DNA of 64,000 nt from Anaeramoeba flamelloides (GCA_027625915.1 JANTQA010000026.1:3720001-3784000), one strand, 5' to 3'; positions 1-11,754 are shown, numbered from the stretch's first letter. Notes: a model not told the origin generated them from the letters alone. Made by a program: numbers and translations.

Positions 1-601
1 ACATTGAAATTAAAATAATTAAAGAATAAATACTGCTATTTTAAAAAAGTGGATGGTTTTTTTATAATTCTACATTTGGTGTGTTAAAAGATTGATTAAA
101 AATGATTATTTAATTAGTTTTTATATATATTTTAAGGATTTTTACAAACAATTATTTTGGAGGAAAATTAAATGTAAGTTTTCAAAAATAGAAATTAAAA
201 AAAAATTTGAACAAGTCGTTTAAAAGAATCAACAAGTTTCATTATTAATAAACTTGGTGAATTCGTGTCATAATTTGAATTTTGAAAAAAAAAAAAAAAG
301 TCACAAATTGATTTATTAAGGAGGTACATTCAAAATGAATTTTTCAGATACATTCCAAAAAACCTTCCTGAATTCTGGCACTACTCGACTCAATAACATT
401 AGTATCGTTTTATTGGAAAGATAAAAAAAAAAAAAACACATCTTTTTTTTTTAAAAAAGCGAAATAAGTATGAAAAAATATTCAGTGTTAAGTTTGTATC
501 TTCTTTTAAACTGTTTTCATGCTATTTTTTTAAACTTTTTTGTAATCAATATTTTAAAATGGGTTTTTACAAATGATGGAATGAGCAAATTAATATCTTA
601 C
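1..601 (-). other. Downstream intron of CCT6, running off the left edge
   Basis: The minus strand leaves CCT6 exon 2 at a GTAAGA donor at 601. No segment matching the next part of the zeta subunit is visible before the window starts, so this stretch is read as intron. It is AT-rich with A/T runs near 280-300 and 422-455. A short plus-strand frame at 335-424 is listed separately. Confidence 0.5.
335..424 (+). CDS. Short open frame, unidentified
   Basis: A plus-strand ATG at 335 opens a 29-residue frame beginning MNFSDTFQKTF and ending with TAA. Its codons (TTC, ACC, CTG, GGC, CTC) are richer in G and C than the surroundings, which is unusual here. The opposite strand is also open for about 34 codons over the same bases, so strand is uncertain. 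It may be an exon, a relic or chance. It lies inside the inferred CCT6 intron. I recognise no family. Confidence 0.15.
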   Translation: MNFSDTFQKTFLNSGTTRLNNISIVLLER

Positions 602-1817
602 GTTTTTTCATATTCAAGAGAAACGTTGCAAGTTAAAATATAAGCATTTTCAACTCTTTTAGGCATTTTAGGATGTCTTGGGCCATGATCAAGAACAATG
701 CCATCAATGAATTTAGTTTCTGTATCCAATTTGTGTCGCATTAACATTATTTCGATCATATGCAAATCGATTGGAATTACGCCTGCTTTTTTATTAGGCT
801 TCCTTTGCACAGTTAACACTGCATTGACAACAATTTCTGAAAGCAAATCGGCAACCTCTTGTTTTAATTTGGTTCGAAGACTTGTTTGTGCAACTTCAAT
901 CAGAAATTCTTTCGTAATTTCCTTTTCAATTTTGAATGAATCGAGAAAATCGACAGCCTTTGTCCTACATAACTTAAATGCTTCGACTAGGATCCTTGGA
1001 TGAACTCCTTCCAACAAATATCTTTCAGCTTGCTTTAAAAGCTCGCCAATAATTAAAATTGTTGAGGTGGTTCCATCTCCACTAATACGATCTTGTGTCG
1101 ATGCAGTGCTAGCTATCATTCCTGCTGTTGGATTTGTAATTTGCTATTCAATATTTTTTTCATTTTTGTTTTAAAAATAGGGAAAAATATGAAGTTGGAC
1201 CCAAAGAAGAAGATTTCAAACAATATATTTGTACAAAGGATTCGACAAATTAAAAAAAGAAATGAATAGATTTCAAAAGTCCAAATAGGGTATTGCAAGA
1301 GAAAAATAAAAAGACTTTTTTTTTTTTTTTTTTTAATTATGAGGGGAGGATTTGAACCAAAGCCCTTTAAAAAAAGAAGAAAACATTTTTTTGTATTTCT
1401 AAGATCGTTATAGAGGAATTGAAAAGAAAATTTAATCAAAAACAAAAAAAAAAAAAAACAAAAAAAGAACAAAATCTTTTTCAGTGACAAAATGTTTTGT
1501 TTCGAATATTCCTTTCATACCTTGGAAGTTGTTTTTGAGATCTTTTTTCTTTTTCAATTTTTCAGCTTTTTTTTTATATTTTTTAAAAATTGTATATGAA
1601 AAAATGTAAAACCCCTTACCATTTCATCAAGAAGAACTTTACCATCTTTGGTGATTTTAATATCACCAGATCCAGAAACAAGCATTTTAATTGTTCCTTT
1701 TGGACCAAGGTTTGATCGAAGAACAGCTTGGAGCCCTTTGGCAGCTGATAAATTGATGTACAATGCTTGTCCGAATTGTGCAATATCTGAGTTTTTATTA
1801 AGTTGACGGAGTGACAT
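602..1817 (-). CDS. CCT6: T-complex protein 1 subunit zeta (CCT6), 5' two exons, partial
   Basis: Zeta subunit of the cytosolic TRiC/CCT chaperonin, the ATP-driven double ring that folds actin, tubulin and other proteins. Exon 1 (1817-1620, 66 codons) carries the chaperonin signatures NLGPKGT and ITKDG. Exon 2 (1143-602) carries the nucleotide-binding GDGTTS motif and the stretch VLDHGPRHP...[15 protein letters not shown], typical of the zeta subunit. The 476-nt intron has a GTAAGG donor at 1619 and an AG ending at 1144; the join is phase 0 and restores the conserved DEM-QITNPT segment. Exon 2 ends in phase 2 at a GTAAGA donor. The start MSLRQL was chosen over a Met six codons upstream because it matches the usual N-terminal length. 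About 246 of roughly 530 residues are visible; the remainder should lie left of the window. Confidence 0.93.
1144..1619 (-). other. CCT6 intron 1
   Basis: A 476-nt GT-AG intron with a long A16 run on the minus strand (T16 at about 1319-1334 on the plus strand). Open frames here are low-complexity Phe/Lys runs and are not coding. Confidence 0.85.
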
Positions 1818-1899
1818 TTGTTTGGAAATCAGCAAAAGATAGTTTGAAAATAATGAAAATTTTTCCAGATCTCTTCAACTTTTGTTTTTTTTTTTATAA

Positions 1900-2160
1900 T
1901 TATTCTTCTGAAGTAATTTTCTCAATTTTGAGAGATTTAGTCATTTTTAACACAACCCCAGAAAAAAATTTACTTTTGTCTCTTAATTGATTTCGAAAAC
2001 AGAAATTTTTTTTGATTTTTAAATATTCCAAGGATATGCCTGAAATCTTGATATCATGAATTGTGTTTTCTTGTATCCAATCTAAGAGAATTTTCAATGT
2101 AGTTGGAATAAAAACAAAGATACTTTTTTTCAGATGGGATCTTTAAATGTTCAATTGTTT
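1900..2160 (-). CDS. Possible terminal exon of an unidentified gene
   Basis: The minus strand is open for about 85 codons and ends at TAA (1900-1902). The better part reads LKILLDWIQENTIHDIKISG and continues with a mixed, protein-like composition to KIEKITSEE. It lies upstream of CCT6 on the same strand. A possible acceptor (AG after a purine tract near 2128) exists but has no pyrimidine tract. There is no ATG at the 5' end and I recognise no family. It could be a last exon or a chance frame. Confidence 0.2.
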
Positions 2161-3449
2161 TCGTCAAAAAAGTTTTTTTTTAATGCAACGGCCAAATTTG
2201 AATGGAATTTTGATGTGTTTGTTGAACATAAGTTATCTTAATTTTTTTTTACTTTTTCATTATCAATCTCAATATAATGGTTTGGGATTAAAAGTGAGAT
2301 TTGAAAAAAATATTAAATCATGATTTTTAATTTGTACGCCCTAGTAGGAACACAAAAACCACAGAAATCACAGAAATCACAGAAATCACAGAAATCACAG
2401 AAACCTAAATACCAAAAATAAAATCAATTAAGAAAAGAAAAAACAAGAAATTGAAAACAAAAAGAAGGAAGATCAACAAAATAATAGTTTTTTTAATCTT
2501 ATATTATCTTTTGGACAAAGGATTTTTCTTTGGTTAATCAATTTTTCAAAAATTTGTTCGAAATTTTTATAATTTTTGAGATCTTCAAAAACCTTCTCTT
2601 TGGATTTCAATAATAAAGGAGATTTAAATTTATTTTTATTGATTTGGTTGAAAATAATTCTTTTGAATTATTTTTTTCATATTCATTAGTTTCTTGTATT
2701 AACATTCTGGAAAAAAAAATATAAAATAGATTAAAATTGCCAAATTAGTTTTAATTGCAAAACGATTGTAAATGTTCTGTTTTTCAAATATTTTTTTTAA
2801 TGTCTTTTTTTGTAACTTTTTAAAACAAAAACCAAGTCCAAAAATTAGTTTGATTGTTAAAATCCAAATAGACTTTTAAAAAAACACATAGAACGATATT
2901 GTTTAAACACCAACAATATTCCCCTAATTAGAAATTTTAATTGTAAACATTAGTTAAAAGTGAATTTTTTGAATTTTTTAATGCTAGGGTTTTTCCATTC
3001 ATCTAAAGTTCGCTATAGGATTTTAACAATATGTATTAATCACCTTTTTGATAATTTCTGTTTTATATTTTACATTGATCAGTGTAAAATAAGAAAAAAA
3101 AAATAATTTCAAAATTTTCCTTTTCTCAACCATCTTACAATTTAAACCGATTTGACAATTTTAATACATTTGGAAACCCTTTTTCCAGAATTTTTTAGTG
3201 ATTTTACTTATAGTTTTCAGTAAGGTTCCAATGAAAAAGACTCGTTGAACTTTATTTCTCAAACTGTAGAATTAAATTCATGTTTTTTTTTTTTTTTTTT
3301 TGAAATTTATCTTTTCTTATTAAAAGAATTCGTTTTCAGGTAAAAATTGGTGGAAAGTGTACACAAACACCCTTGAAAGAGTTTTAAAATCCTAATTGAA
3401 AATACTCTGGGAATTACTTTTAGAAAAAATTTTAAATTTTTATATAATA
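2161..3449. other. Gene-free AT-rich stretch with a 9-bp tandem repeat
   Basis: No exon is visible on either strand. Around 2,359-2,403 there are about five tandem copies of the 9-mer ACAGAAATC. The rest is unique-looking AT-rich sequence with A/T runs. Confidence 0.5.
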
Positions 3450-4721
3450 GAGGTTTTGATGATAACATATATTATCCTGATATTAACAATAAAATCGCAA
3501 TAGTATTAAAAAAATCGCGATTAGTCCAACTTTATCGCGAAAAATCATAAAATCGCGATAAACAACATTATCGCGATATTCATATTATCGCGAAAAAATG
3601 AAAAATTATTTTTTTCAAATCATCTTAAAAAAAAACTCTTGACTTTTACAAAGCCTTGATACTTTTACAACACTTTCCCTTTAATAATGCCAGAAAGTGT
3701 TTGTAAGGGTTCTGAACTGTCTTCAAGTGTTTGAAAGTTTTGAAAGACCGAAAACTTTTATAAAGGGAATGAGTTTGGTTGTTATAGAAAAAAATTTTAT
3801 TCTTTTCATTTTTTTTTTTAACAAAATATAAAATCTCAAACAAATTTTATGATTAAACTAATAATTACCCATTCCAACAATACACTTGAATATAAAATAT
3901 GTGTGTTTTCTTAAAATGGAGTTGTTACCTTCACCATTTGTAAATAGCCAAAAAGAATAAAGAATAATTTTCTTTCTTTTTGGTGATCGATCAAACAAAA
4001 ACCACTAAGCTCTAATTGTGTTTTCTGTCCAAAACAAAGATTCTCAAAGAAGAAAAAGAAGAAGAAGACAAGTATTGTATAAAATATCTAAATAATTGGT
4101 GATCATCGGGCAAGGATGTTGTGAAATCTTTTGAAGAGTTATCCAACTCCTTTTAGCTTGCTGAGAAAAAATGAAAATATTGTAACCCAAGATCACATTC
4201 TTTAAAGAACAGATAAAGGGTTGGTTGTTTTAGAAGGTCTTTTATTCAACTCAATTTACAACACCAGGATTAACTGAAAAAATATTTATTTCTCTTGAGT
4301 TCTTATTGTTTTTGATCTTAAAGGATCGGATAGGTTTGTCAACCAAATAAAATGAAAATACAATAAAACTCTTTGATCTTATCCTTGATTGGATCAAGTA
4401 TCTTTTTTGTTGTTTTTTCAAAGAATAACTTTTTTTCACCAAATCTGGTTTTTTGATCAAAAAAAATTTTCTTTTTAAAAATATTTCTCAATTAACCCAA
4501 AAACCCATCAACTATTATATCGCGATTACTTTTTAATCGCGATATTTTGGCATTTATTACGATTTTTTAATAATTATCGCGATTTTATAGAATATCGCGA
4601 TTTGTTATATTATCGCGATAATATTGAATATCGCGATTTTCTGATATATCGCGATTTGATTGAAATTATCGCGATTTTTGTAACTTTATCGTGAATTATA
4701 GCATGTTATCATCAAAACCTC
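3450..4721. mobile_element. Family D TIR element, long form, with ATCGCGAT arrays
   Basis: A 1,272-bp element bounded by inverted repeats starting GAGGTTTTGATGATAAC at 3450 and its complement ending at 4721. It is flanked by TA on both sides (3448-3449 and 4722-4723). Just inside each end is an array of the palindrome TCGCGA spaced every 15-30 bp: five intact copies at about 3,510-3,600 and eight at about 4,515-4,680, plus degenerate ones. The 0.9-kb interior is less repetitive than its surroundings but carries no recognisable transposase, so it is non-autonomous or decayed. TA flanks and subterminal repeats suggest a Tc1/mariner-like or other cut-and-paste DNA transposon. Superfamily is uncertain. 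Confidence 0.75.
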
Positions 4722-4723
4722 TA

Positions 4724-5907
4724 ATTTCAATAATTTACATAATTTTGGCTTTTAAGGTATTAAGTTCCTTTTTCAAATTTTTAGAGCAATAGTTTATACG
4801 AAACTGAATGATCCAAATTGTTTCTTTATACAAATAAATAAATATAGGAGGTCAAATATAACCATAGTATAATATATTTACATATAATATAAAAATAGGG
4901 AAATTAAATAAATGAAAAAATTGAACAAGAAAATAAAAAATAAAAAGCATTTTTTTCTTGGTCTATTCTGTAACATTTGATATAATTACTTCTCCTCTAC
5001 TTTGGGTTTTTATTTAATTCTAAATGGAAAAATTTTTCTTTGTGAAAATTTTGTTTAAAATAATATAATATCGCCAAGAAATCCCAAATAGAATTTGTAA
5101 GATCATATTTTCATCTTTAATTCACCCAATTATATGTTTGGGTTCAGAAAATAGGATATATTTTTTGAATTTTTCTTTAGAATCATAGATTTATTGGATT
5201 TTTTTTTTATTTATTTTTATTTATTTTTGGATTAAATAGAAAACCAGAAATAATCTAGTACTATAAAGAAATTTTTTCTCAATTTTTTATTTTTTCACTT
5301 GCGTGGAATCTTATGTATCTGTTTTTATATTTTATTTCAAGAATTCAGTCTCTTTCTTTAAACACTAGAAACTATATTCTATTTTTTGGGTTATATTCTT
5401 TAAAAATTTTTGAAATTAAAATTTTTACAACAAATTTATAATAAAATGTTTTATAAAATAATAATAAATAGTAATCGGGTGAGAAATTTTTGGTAATTTC
5501 CTGTTTGATTTCATTCAAATTATTAAGATAAAGTAAAAAATGGTCGTAAATATACTGGGGATGAATATATATATATATATATATATTCATTTTAAGATAG
5601 GTTACCCTTCTTTTTTCGTCTTCTAAGCGAACATATTTCGTTTAAATTGCATAACTTCTCAGATCTATTTTTTTTTTTTTTTTGGAGTAAAATGTGGTAT
5701 ATTTTAAGCCAACACTATAAAAACAATTCTAGATCCAAAAACAGATTTAATAAAATCAAAAATTTAATCAAAAAAAAAGTTCCAAAAAACAATGCTAAAT
5801 TTATAAATTTAGCTATGGATTAGTTTATTTTCTTCTTTTCACAAAATAGATGTGTTATTTGATTTTTTATTTTCAAAGTTTCAATACCACATACTATTTA
5901 ATATAAG
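4724..5907. other. Gene-free AT-rich stretch
   Basis: No exon is visible. It includes a TA tract near 5,566-5,584 and A/T runs. The minus-strand frame at 5,372-5,590 is translated microsatellite. Confidence 0.5.
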
Positions 5908-6400
5908 TTATTTTGAAAAAAAGTGAATTCTTTTTTTTTACATTTCATGAAAAAAATCAATCTTTGTTAGTGGAAATATCCCTTAATTGGAAATATTAAA
6001 TAAATTTAAATAATAATACGGGTTTAATCACTGACTATATTTTTTTTGTTTTTATTGTAATTTGGATTCAAAACTAATACTTTTTTTAGAGAAAATAATG
6101 TACGACTGATTTCAAGAAAAAATGGAAATACAGAAAGGGTACCGATGCATTTTTCAACACCCAAATGTATTTATTGAATTCAATTTTATTTAATAATTTT
6201 TAGAGATTATACAAGTGATGAAAACGATTTTTTCAATCAAAAAGAAAATAACAGACACTAATTTTCACCCCTAAAAAATATCCTAAAAAAACAAGATCAG
6301 AAATTTTAATATCTTTAATTTATGTAATACAATACTAAGAAACAAATTAAATTATTATCAAGAATTAATAAATAGGAGGCAATATTTTTGTAAACTTTGT
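5908..6400 (+). repeat. Family G repeat copy, diverged
   Basis: This stretch aligns by eye with 31,053-31,638. Shared landmarks are the segment around CTTTGTTAGTGGA, the stretch near TCAATCAAAAAGAA, and the tail ACTAAGAAACAAATT. Ends are worn. No coding potential is seen. Confidence 0.5.
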
Positions 6401-7267
6401 TCAGTCAAAGAAGCCCAATATTTTTTTTTCAAATATCAAATATTTTTTATAATAGACCTTAAAAATCAAATAAAAAATAAACAGAAAAATAGAAATCATA
6501 GAATTGTTGGTGTCTGTCTAAAATAAAACTTAATTATCAATAAATTTTCTTAATATTTGAAAAACTCAAATTCTTAGTGAAATTATTAAAAAAAAAAAAA
6601 AAGAATATTCGCTTTGATCTTCTACTGGTATTTGAATAATAAATAGGAAACAATTTTCACTTTATTTTCAATACTTTTCTTTTAGAAACTAAGTCACCAA
6701 ACGAAGTAAGTTAGCATTTGTTGTCTCGATTTCAAAAAGGAAATGAAAATGAAGTGATAATTTTTCACATTTGTTATTCAAATATCAGGATCAAAGATTG
6801 AATAAAAATACAATAGAAATCAATATTATTTCTCAACAATCATTTTCATGGTTTCAATAACCTTAGAGTAACACTATTTTACCAAGTGACTATAGACCTT
6901 GCAATAATTAAAATTTTTAAGCAACTGAATTACTTGTCAAAAAAAAAAATTAAAAAAAAAAAAAGAACAAAAATGTGTATAAATGATTTCAATTTTTTAA
7001 ATTTTCAAAATAAATTTCTTTCTTCTAATATCCATGCAAAACCTTTAAAAATATGTAACTCACCCATTAAAACTGGGGCCCTTTGACTGGAAAATGTTTT
7101 ATTTTTAAATACTTTTTTGTAGACTGAGTTTAATAAATATATTTTAAAATAAATTTTCTCCACTTTTTTCGAAATAATTTATTTTATTGGTGGTAAATTT
7201 TTCAATTATATCCTTTATTTTTAGAAATTGTATTTTAATCCTAATAATATTCATATTTAAACTATTT

Positions 7268-7870
7268 TTCAAAAATTTTTACGGACTTTATTATGTTAAT
7301 GGGAGTTGTTTTGAGGGTTTATTCCAGTATTCTATACAAAAAATATTTTCAAAGATTTGGATCCGAATCATTTTTTCTAATTTTGCAAATTTTATTTTTG
7401 CTTTTTCAAATTTTTGTTTTTCTTTTGGTTTTCTTTTTCTTTTTCTTTTTCTTTTTTTTCTTTTTCTTTGTTTTTTCTTTTTTTTTTTCTTTTTTTTTAA
7501 AAAAAGATCATGTTGAAAAAAAAAAAAAAATAGATCTTCGAAAAGACCAATAATCACTAAGAAAATTGAGACTATGTAATGTCTTTTAAAATGGATTTAA
7601 TTATTCATAAAAAATATTGTTGTTCAACTTTTTTTCAGTGAAAGTTCAGTAATATAAAAAATAAGTAATACGCGTTTTAAAAATTGTGACTCACTTTTTT
7701 TTAGTTTTTAATTTTATTTTTTTTTAATTTTTGATATATCAGGCTTTTATACATTTAGAATGACTTAAAAGTGAATTAAAAATCATATTTAGTTATTAAT
7801 TGTTCTTGAATACTAAAGGATATTTTTTTTCTTTCAATTTATTATTTCAGGTGAGTCACAATTTTTGAAA
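7268..7870 (+). repeat. Family E repeat, copy 1
   Basis: About 600 bp with short inverted ends of the form TTTCAAAAATT, a central pyrimidine tract of TTTTTC units, and the right-end landmark GGTGAGTCACAATTTTTGAAA. It abuts a TA/GATA microsatellite on its right. Long frames here (Lys/Arg-rich or Phe-rich) are only the pyrimidine tract read in six frames. Confidence 0.65.
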
Positions 7871-7877
7871 AAGAGTT

Positions 7878-7896
7878 TATATATATATATATATAT

Positions 7897-7962
<66 letters not shown>
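7878..7962. repeat. TA / GATA compound microsatellite
   Basis: A TA tract, then about nine GATA units (about 7,898-7,934), then another TA tract. It separates family E copies 1 and 2. Confidence 0.95.
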
Positions 7963-7969
<7 letters not shown>

Positions 7970-8062
7970 GATATAATGTTATATTTGTGTCATCGATTGT
8001 TATTAATGTTGAAAATATCTAAAATTTAACTGAAACTCATATAAATATTAAAAATAAACTAG

Positions 8063-8610
8063 ATTTCAAATTTTTTGACTCACTTTAAAATGTATAGGAA
8101 TTTGTTTTGAGTTTTTATTCCAGTATTCTTCTCAAAAAAATATTTTCAAATTTTGGAGATCATTTTTTCCAATTTTGAACATTTTAGTTTTGCTTTTACA
8201 AATTTAGCTTTTGTTTTTATTTTTCTTTTTCTTTAATTTTTTTTTTTGCAAAAGATCATTTTGAAAAAAAAAAGATCACCCAAAAGACAAATAATCATTA
8301 TGAAAATTGAAACTATGAAATGTCTTTTAAAATAAATTTAATTATTCATAAAAAATCTTCTTGATTCCTTTTTTACAGTGAAAGTTCAGAAATAAAAAAT
8401 CCGTAATGCTGATTTCAAAAATTGTGACTCACTTTTTTTTAGTTTTTGGTTTTATTTGTTTTTTAAATTTTTTCAAATATCAGATTATAATTTATTTAGA
8501 AAGTTATAAAAGTGAATAAAAAATCATATTTAGTTATTAATTGTTTTTGAATACTAAAGGATAATTTTTTTTTTCAATTTATTATTTCAGGTGAGTCACA
8601 ATTTTTGAAA
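8063..8610 (+). repeat. Family E repeat, copy 2
   Basis: A direct-orientation copy of the same family about 190 bp downstream of copy 1. It starts with TTTCAAATTTTTTGAC and ends with the shared GTGAGTCACAATTTTTGAAA. It is more diverged and has a shorter pyrimidine tract. Confidence 0.65.
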
Positions 8611-9769
8611 AGGCCTTTAATATCTATTACCTACTTTAAAAAAAGAGCAAATTTATCAACATTTTGTTTTTGTCACAAAAGGTGTTTTAAAATTATTTAA
8701 CATGTTCTATTAGTTTTATACAAGATAAAACATATTATCTAAGATTTAAAATTTCAAGGGTATTATAACAAATAATAATAGAATATAAAAAAATACAAAA
8801 TATAACTTGATAAAAAATGTTCAAACGTGATAAATTATATTAAAAACATTTTTAAATTATAAAATTATCATTCAAAGGCATTTTTTTTTAACAGATTTAT
8901 TTATGTAATATTTTCAATTTATCTATTTTGAAGAAGTTGTAAAAATAAAAAAATAATATAAATATTTTAAATAATTAAAATAATAATATTTATGACATGT
9001 TTGAAAAAAGATATTATCATTTTTTTATTCAAAAAATCACAATATAAACAAGATTAGTGTTATTAAGATGTTATCTATTTTCATTTTATAATTTCAATAT
9101 TTTATTTGAGTCAACGCAAGTAAATAAATTTGAATCAATAAATATAAGAAAGTGGTTATCTCTCAAAGATTTAGTAAAACATTGTAGTTAATGTGGAAAT
9201 ATTTTGGAAATTCCTTAGTTATTAAGCAAAGTTTGGGAATATTCTGATCTTTGTTTTTGGATTTCTAATAAAGTAAAATAATTTGTATTTTACTAATAAA
9301 TTTGTCTTTAAATATGTTATTTAAAGTTATTAAACAGTACTTTGAAAATTTTATTTACGACGTTGTTTATTCGATAACACTGAGATTTGTCATTGTTTCA
9401 CTTTAAACACAATTGAACGCATATTTTGGTTAAAGGAACCAAAATACTTGTTCAATAGAAACTAAAAAAAAATTGCTTGATAATTTGGGGAATGTTTGGA
9501 AAAAGGAACAAATCCCATTTCATAATTAAAACAATTTCTAAATACTATCATGGTTTTTTTCACATTCGGAAAAAAAAAGTCAAATCATTTGAACAAAATA
9601 AATAAGGTTTGGTCTCTTTTTTCAAAGAATAAAGAGATAAGAGACAATTCATAAAATAATTTCAAAAGGAGATAAAAACAAAACTTAATTTCAGACAATT
9701 AAAAAAAAAAAAAAAAACAATTCTTTAACTCTGCCAAGCCAATAAATGTTAGAGGAATGTTCAAAATGA
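8611..9769. other. Gene-free AT-rich stretch
   Basis: I see no exon, RNA gene or clear repeat in this stretch. Confidence 0.4.
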
Positions 9770-10205
9770 TTCATTGTTAATAAGCACAAGGCGAATGTTA
9801 AGATTTTGAAGTTCGATCGTTTTCAAGAATTGGCTGACAAACGGAAAATAAAAGGATAGATAGATCTCATTGAATGGATGAACGATCTAGTTTATCTCGA
9901 GAAAATTTATTCCAAGTTTTATCTCTAATGATAATAATGTAAAATTTAACTTCAGTGTTTTCGATAATTCAGTTGGGAGAAAAAGATCATTTGGAGAACA
10001 ATTTCTTCAAGGTTCCAATAAAAAATAACAAATTAGTTTTTTTTTTATTTGGTTTGCTTTCTGTTCTGTCAACATAGATCCCGAGTTGAAAAAATACATA
10101 GCAACTCATATTGTTTCATTTGTTCAACAGTCACCTTTTATTAATTCCTCGTTTTGGATCCCCTTCCAGACTCAAAATAATGAGATTGTTCTAGTGCTAA
10201 GATGA
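9770..10205 (+). pseudogene. Unidentified coding relic or exon cluster
   Basis: Two plus-strand stretches read like real protein. At 9,770-9,926 the frame gives KILKFDRFQELADKRKIKG and then LIEWMNDLVYLEKIYSKFYL, but not as one uninterrupted frame. At 10,074-10,205 the frame gives IDPELKKYIATHIVSFVQQS and then PFINSSFWIPFQTQNNEIVL, ending at a TGA. The second block is preceded by a pyrimidine-rich tract and AG (10,076-10,077), so it could be a terminal exon. Codons are much more mixed than in flanking DNA. I do not recognise the family; a decayed transposon gene, a pseudogene or an unmodelled small gene are all possible. Confidence 0.35.
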
Positions 10206-10658
10206 TATTAATCGTCCTTCTTCGAACTCCTCAATATCATCTTATATCACTTGGATCAATATCATTTTTTTCATTCTTTTGTGCTTAACTCGTCATATAA
10301 CAAAGTTGATTGTTTCCAAATCAAAACAATAAACAGGGTTATATGATTGATTTAATATTATTTTTTATTAGCGTAATAATAGACAATTGAGAAATCAAAT
10401 TCAAATTTAGCAATCTATTTATTATTATTTTCTTTGAAGGGTAAGTATTCGGCCTACTATAACAAATAAACACACTTTTCTTTTTGAAACATTTTCAAAA
10501 CTTTTCTGCACAGAATTATTTTGAAAACAGTAATGAATATCTAATAAGAAAAGAAAAGAAAAGAAACAAACCCAAAGAAGTCAGTTAAAAAAAAAGAGTT
10601 AGATTTCGCTCAAGATAAAAAAGTGTCAAATCTAGTCATCAGATTTTAAACACCCCCT

Positions 10659-10666
10659 TATAAATT
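10659..10666 (+). promoter_or_regulatory. Possible TATA element of RPL26
   Basis: TATAAATT preceded by a C5 run, 62 bp upstream of the RPL26 ATG. In DNA this AT-rich a TATA match is weak evidence. The adjoining C run is unusual here. Confidence 0.2.
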
Positions 10667-10727
10667 ACCAAAATTTTTATTTTTTTATCCTTTCTCAAAG
10701 AATTCATTTATTGAAACTTTTCTCATC

Positions 10728-11569
10728 ATGAAAATCAAAAGAAGTAATTCCTTTTGTTCAATAAAATTTTGGTTTTTTTTCAATTGCCCACCAACCATAC
10801 ATAGCTAACCTTTCTTTTTTTTTTTGTTTCTTTTCCTTTACTTTTTAATTTTTTTTTCATTTGGCCAAAAGGTGTTAGCTCATCAAGAAGAAAAAACAGA
10901 AAAAAGCATTTTAATGCAAGCTCTTCTGAAAGAAGAATTAGAATGACTTGCCCACTTTCAACCGAACTTCGTGAAAAATATAATGTGAGATCGAAACTTT
11001 TTTTTATTTTATCCATAATTTGCTTTTTTTTTTTTTTAATTCTTTTTCCTTTGAATTCCAAAGTTGATGAACCTTCTTAAATAATTTTCAAATTTCTTCA
11101 ATTTTGTTTTCATGTTGTAATATACATTTGAACTCTCCACGAAAAAGGTTCGAAGAATTCCTGTAATTGCAGAAGATGAAGTAAAAGTGCTTCGAGGAAA
11201 ATTCAAAAAATCTGAAGGAAAAGTACTTTCTGTTTATCGAAAGAAGTATTCCATTACAATCGAAAATGTTCAAAAAACCAAAAAAAATGGCGAACAAGTA
11301 CAAATCCCAGTTCACCCAAATAAGGTTTGTTTTAAACCCTTTCTTTTGTTGTCATTTCTTTTCTTTAAAGATTATATTTGACTTATTTTAATTTTTTTTT
11401 TTTTTCTTTCTAATTTTGCAATTCACAAATCCAAAAGTGTTTAATAACCAAACTTAAAATGACAAAAAGTAGAGAAAGAATCCTTGCCAGAAAAAACAGA
11501 TTAAGAGGAAAAAAAGTCAAGTCAACCAAAGAACAAAAAATTGATTCAAAAATGACTGAAGTCGATTAA
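10728..11569 (+). CDS. RPL26: 60S ribosomal protein L26 (uL24), four exons
   Basis: Large-subunit protein uL24, which binds rRNA near the exit tunnel. Exons are 10728-10743, 10872-10984, 11148-11324 and 11438-11569, giving 145 residues, the same length as human L26. Exon 1 is only 16 nt (MKIKR plus one base) with a GTAATT donor. Exon 2 carries [20 protein letters not shown] and [10 protein letters not shown]. Exon 3 carries the KOW-type core [20 protein letters not shown] followed by [13 protein letters not shown]. Exon 4 starts [19 protein letters not shown] and ends TEVD. Introns of 128, 163 and 113 nt are GT-AG, and the phases join the conserved segments without gaps ([19 protein letters not shown]). 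Exon 1 was chosen because it alone gives the family's N-terminal spacing and phase. Confidence 0.93.
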
Positions 11570-11754
11570 TTTGTGAATTTGAATAAAAAACAAAATTACT
11601 TAATACCTAATTAATAATTTTGAAAGACCAAAATTAATTTCAATAATTTTAACTTTCGCTATTAGCTTTATCAGGTTTTCACAAATTGTTTTTCAAAAAA
11701 TAAATTAGATGATAATCACATTTTTTTTTTTTTTTTTAGCTTTCTGTAATTTGG

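Noticed and set aside
1340-1385. tRNA-like TTCAAATCC on the minus strand inside the CCT6 intron
   Set aside because: The motif resembles a T-loop, but the stem bases around it do not pair and no A-box or acceptor stem lies at the right distance.
7187-7557. Long Phe-rich and Lys/Arg-rich frames on both strands
   Set aside because: All are translations of the pyrimidine tract and flanks of a family E repeat; no codon structure.
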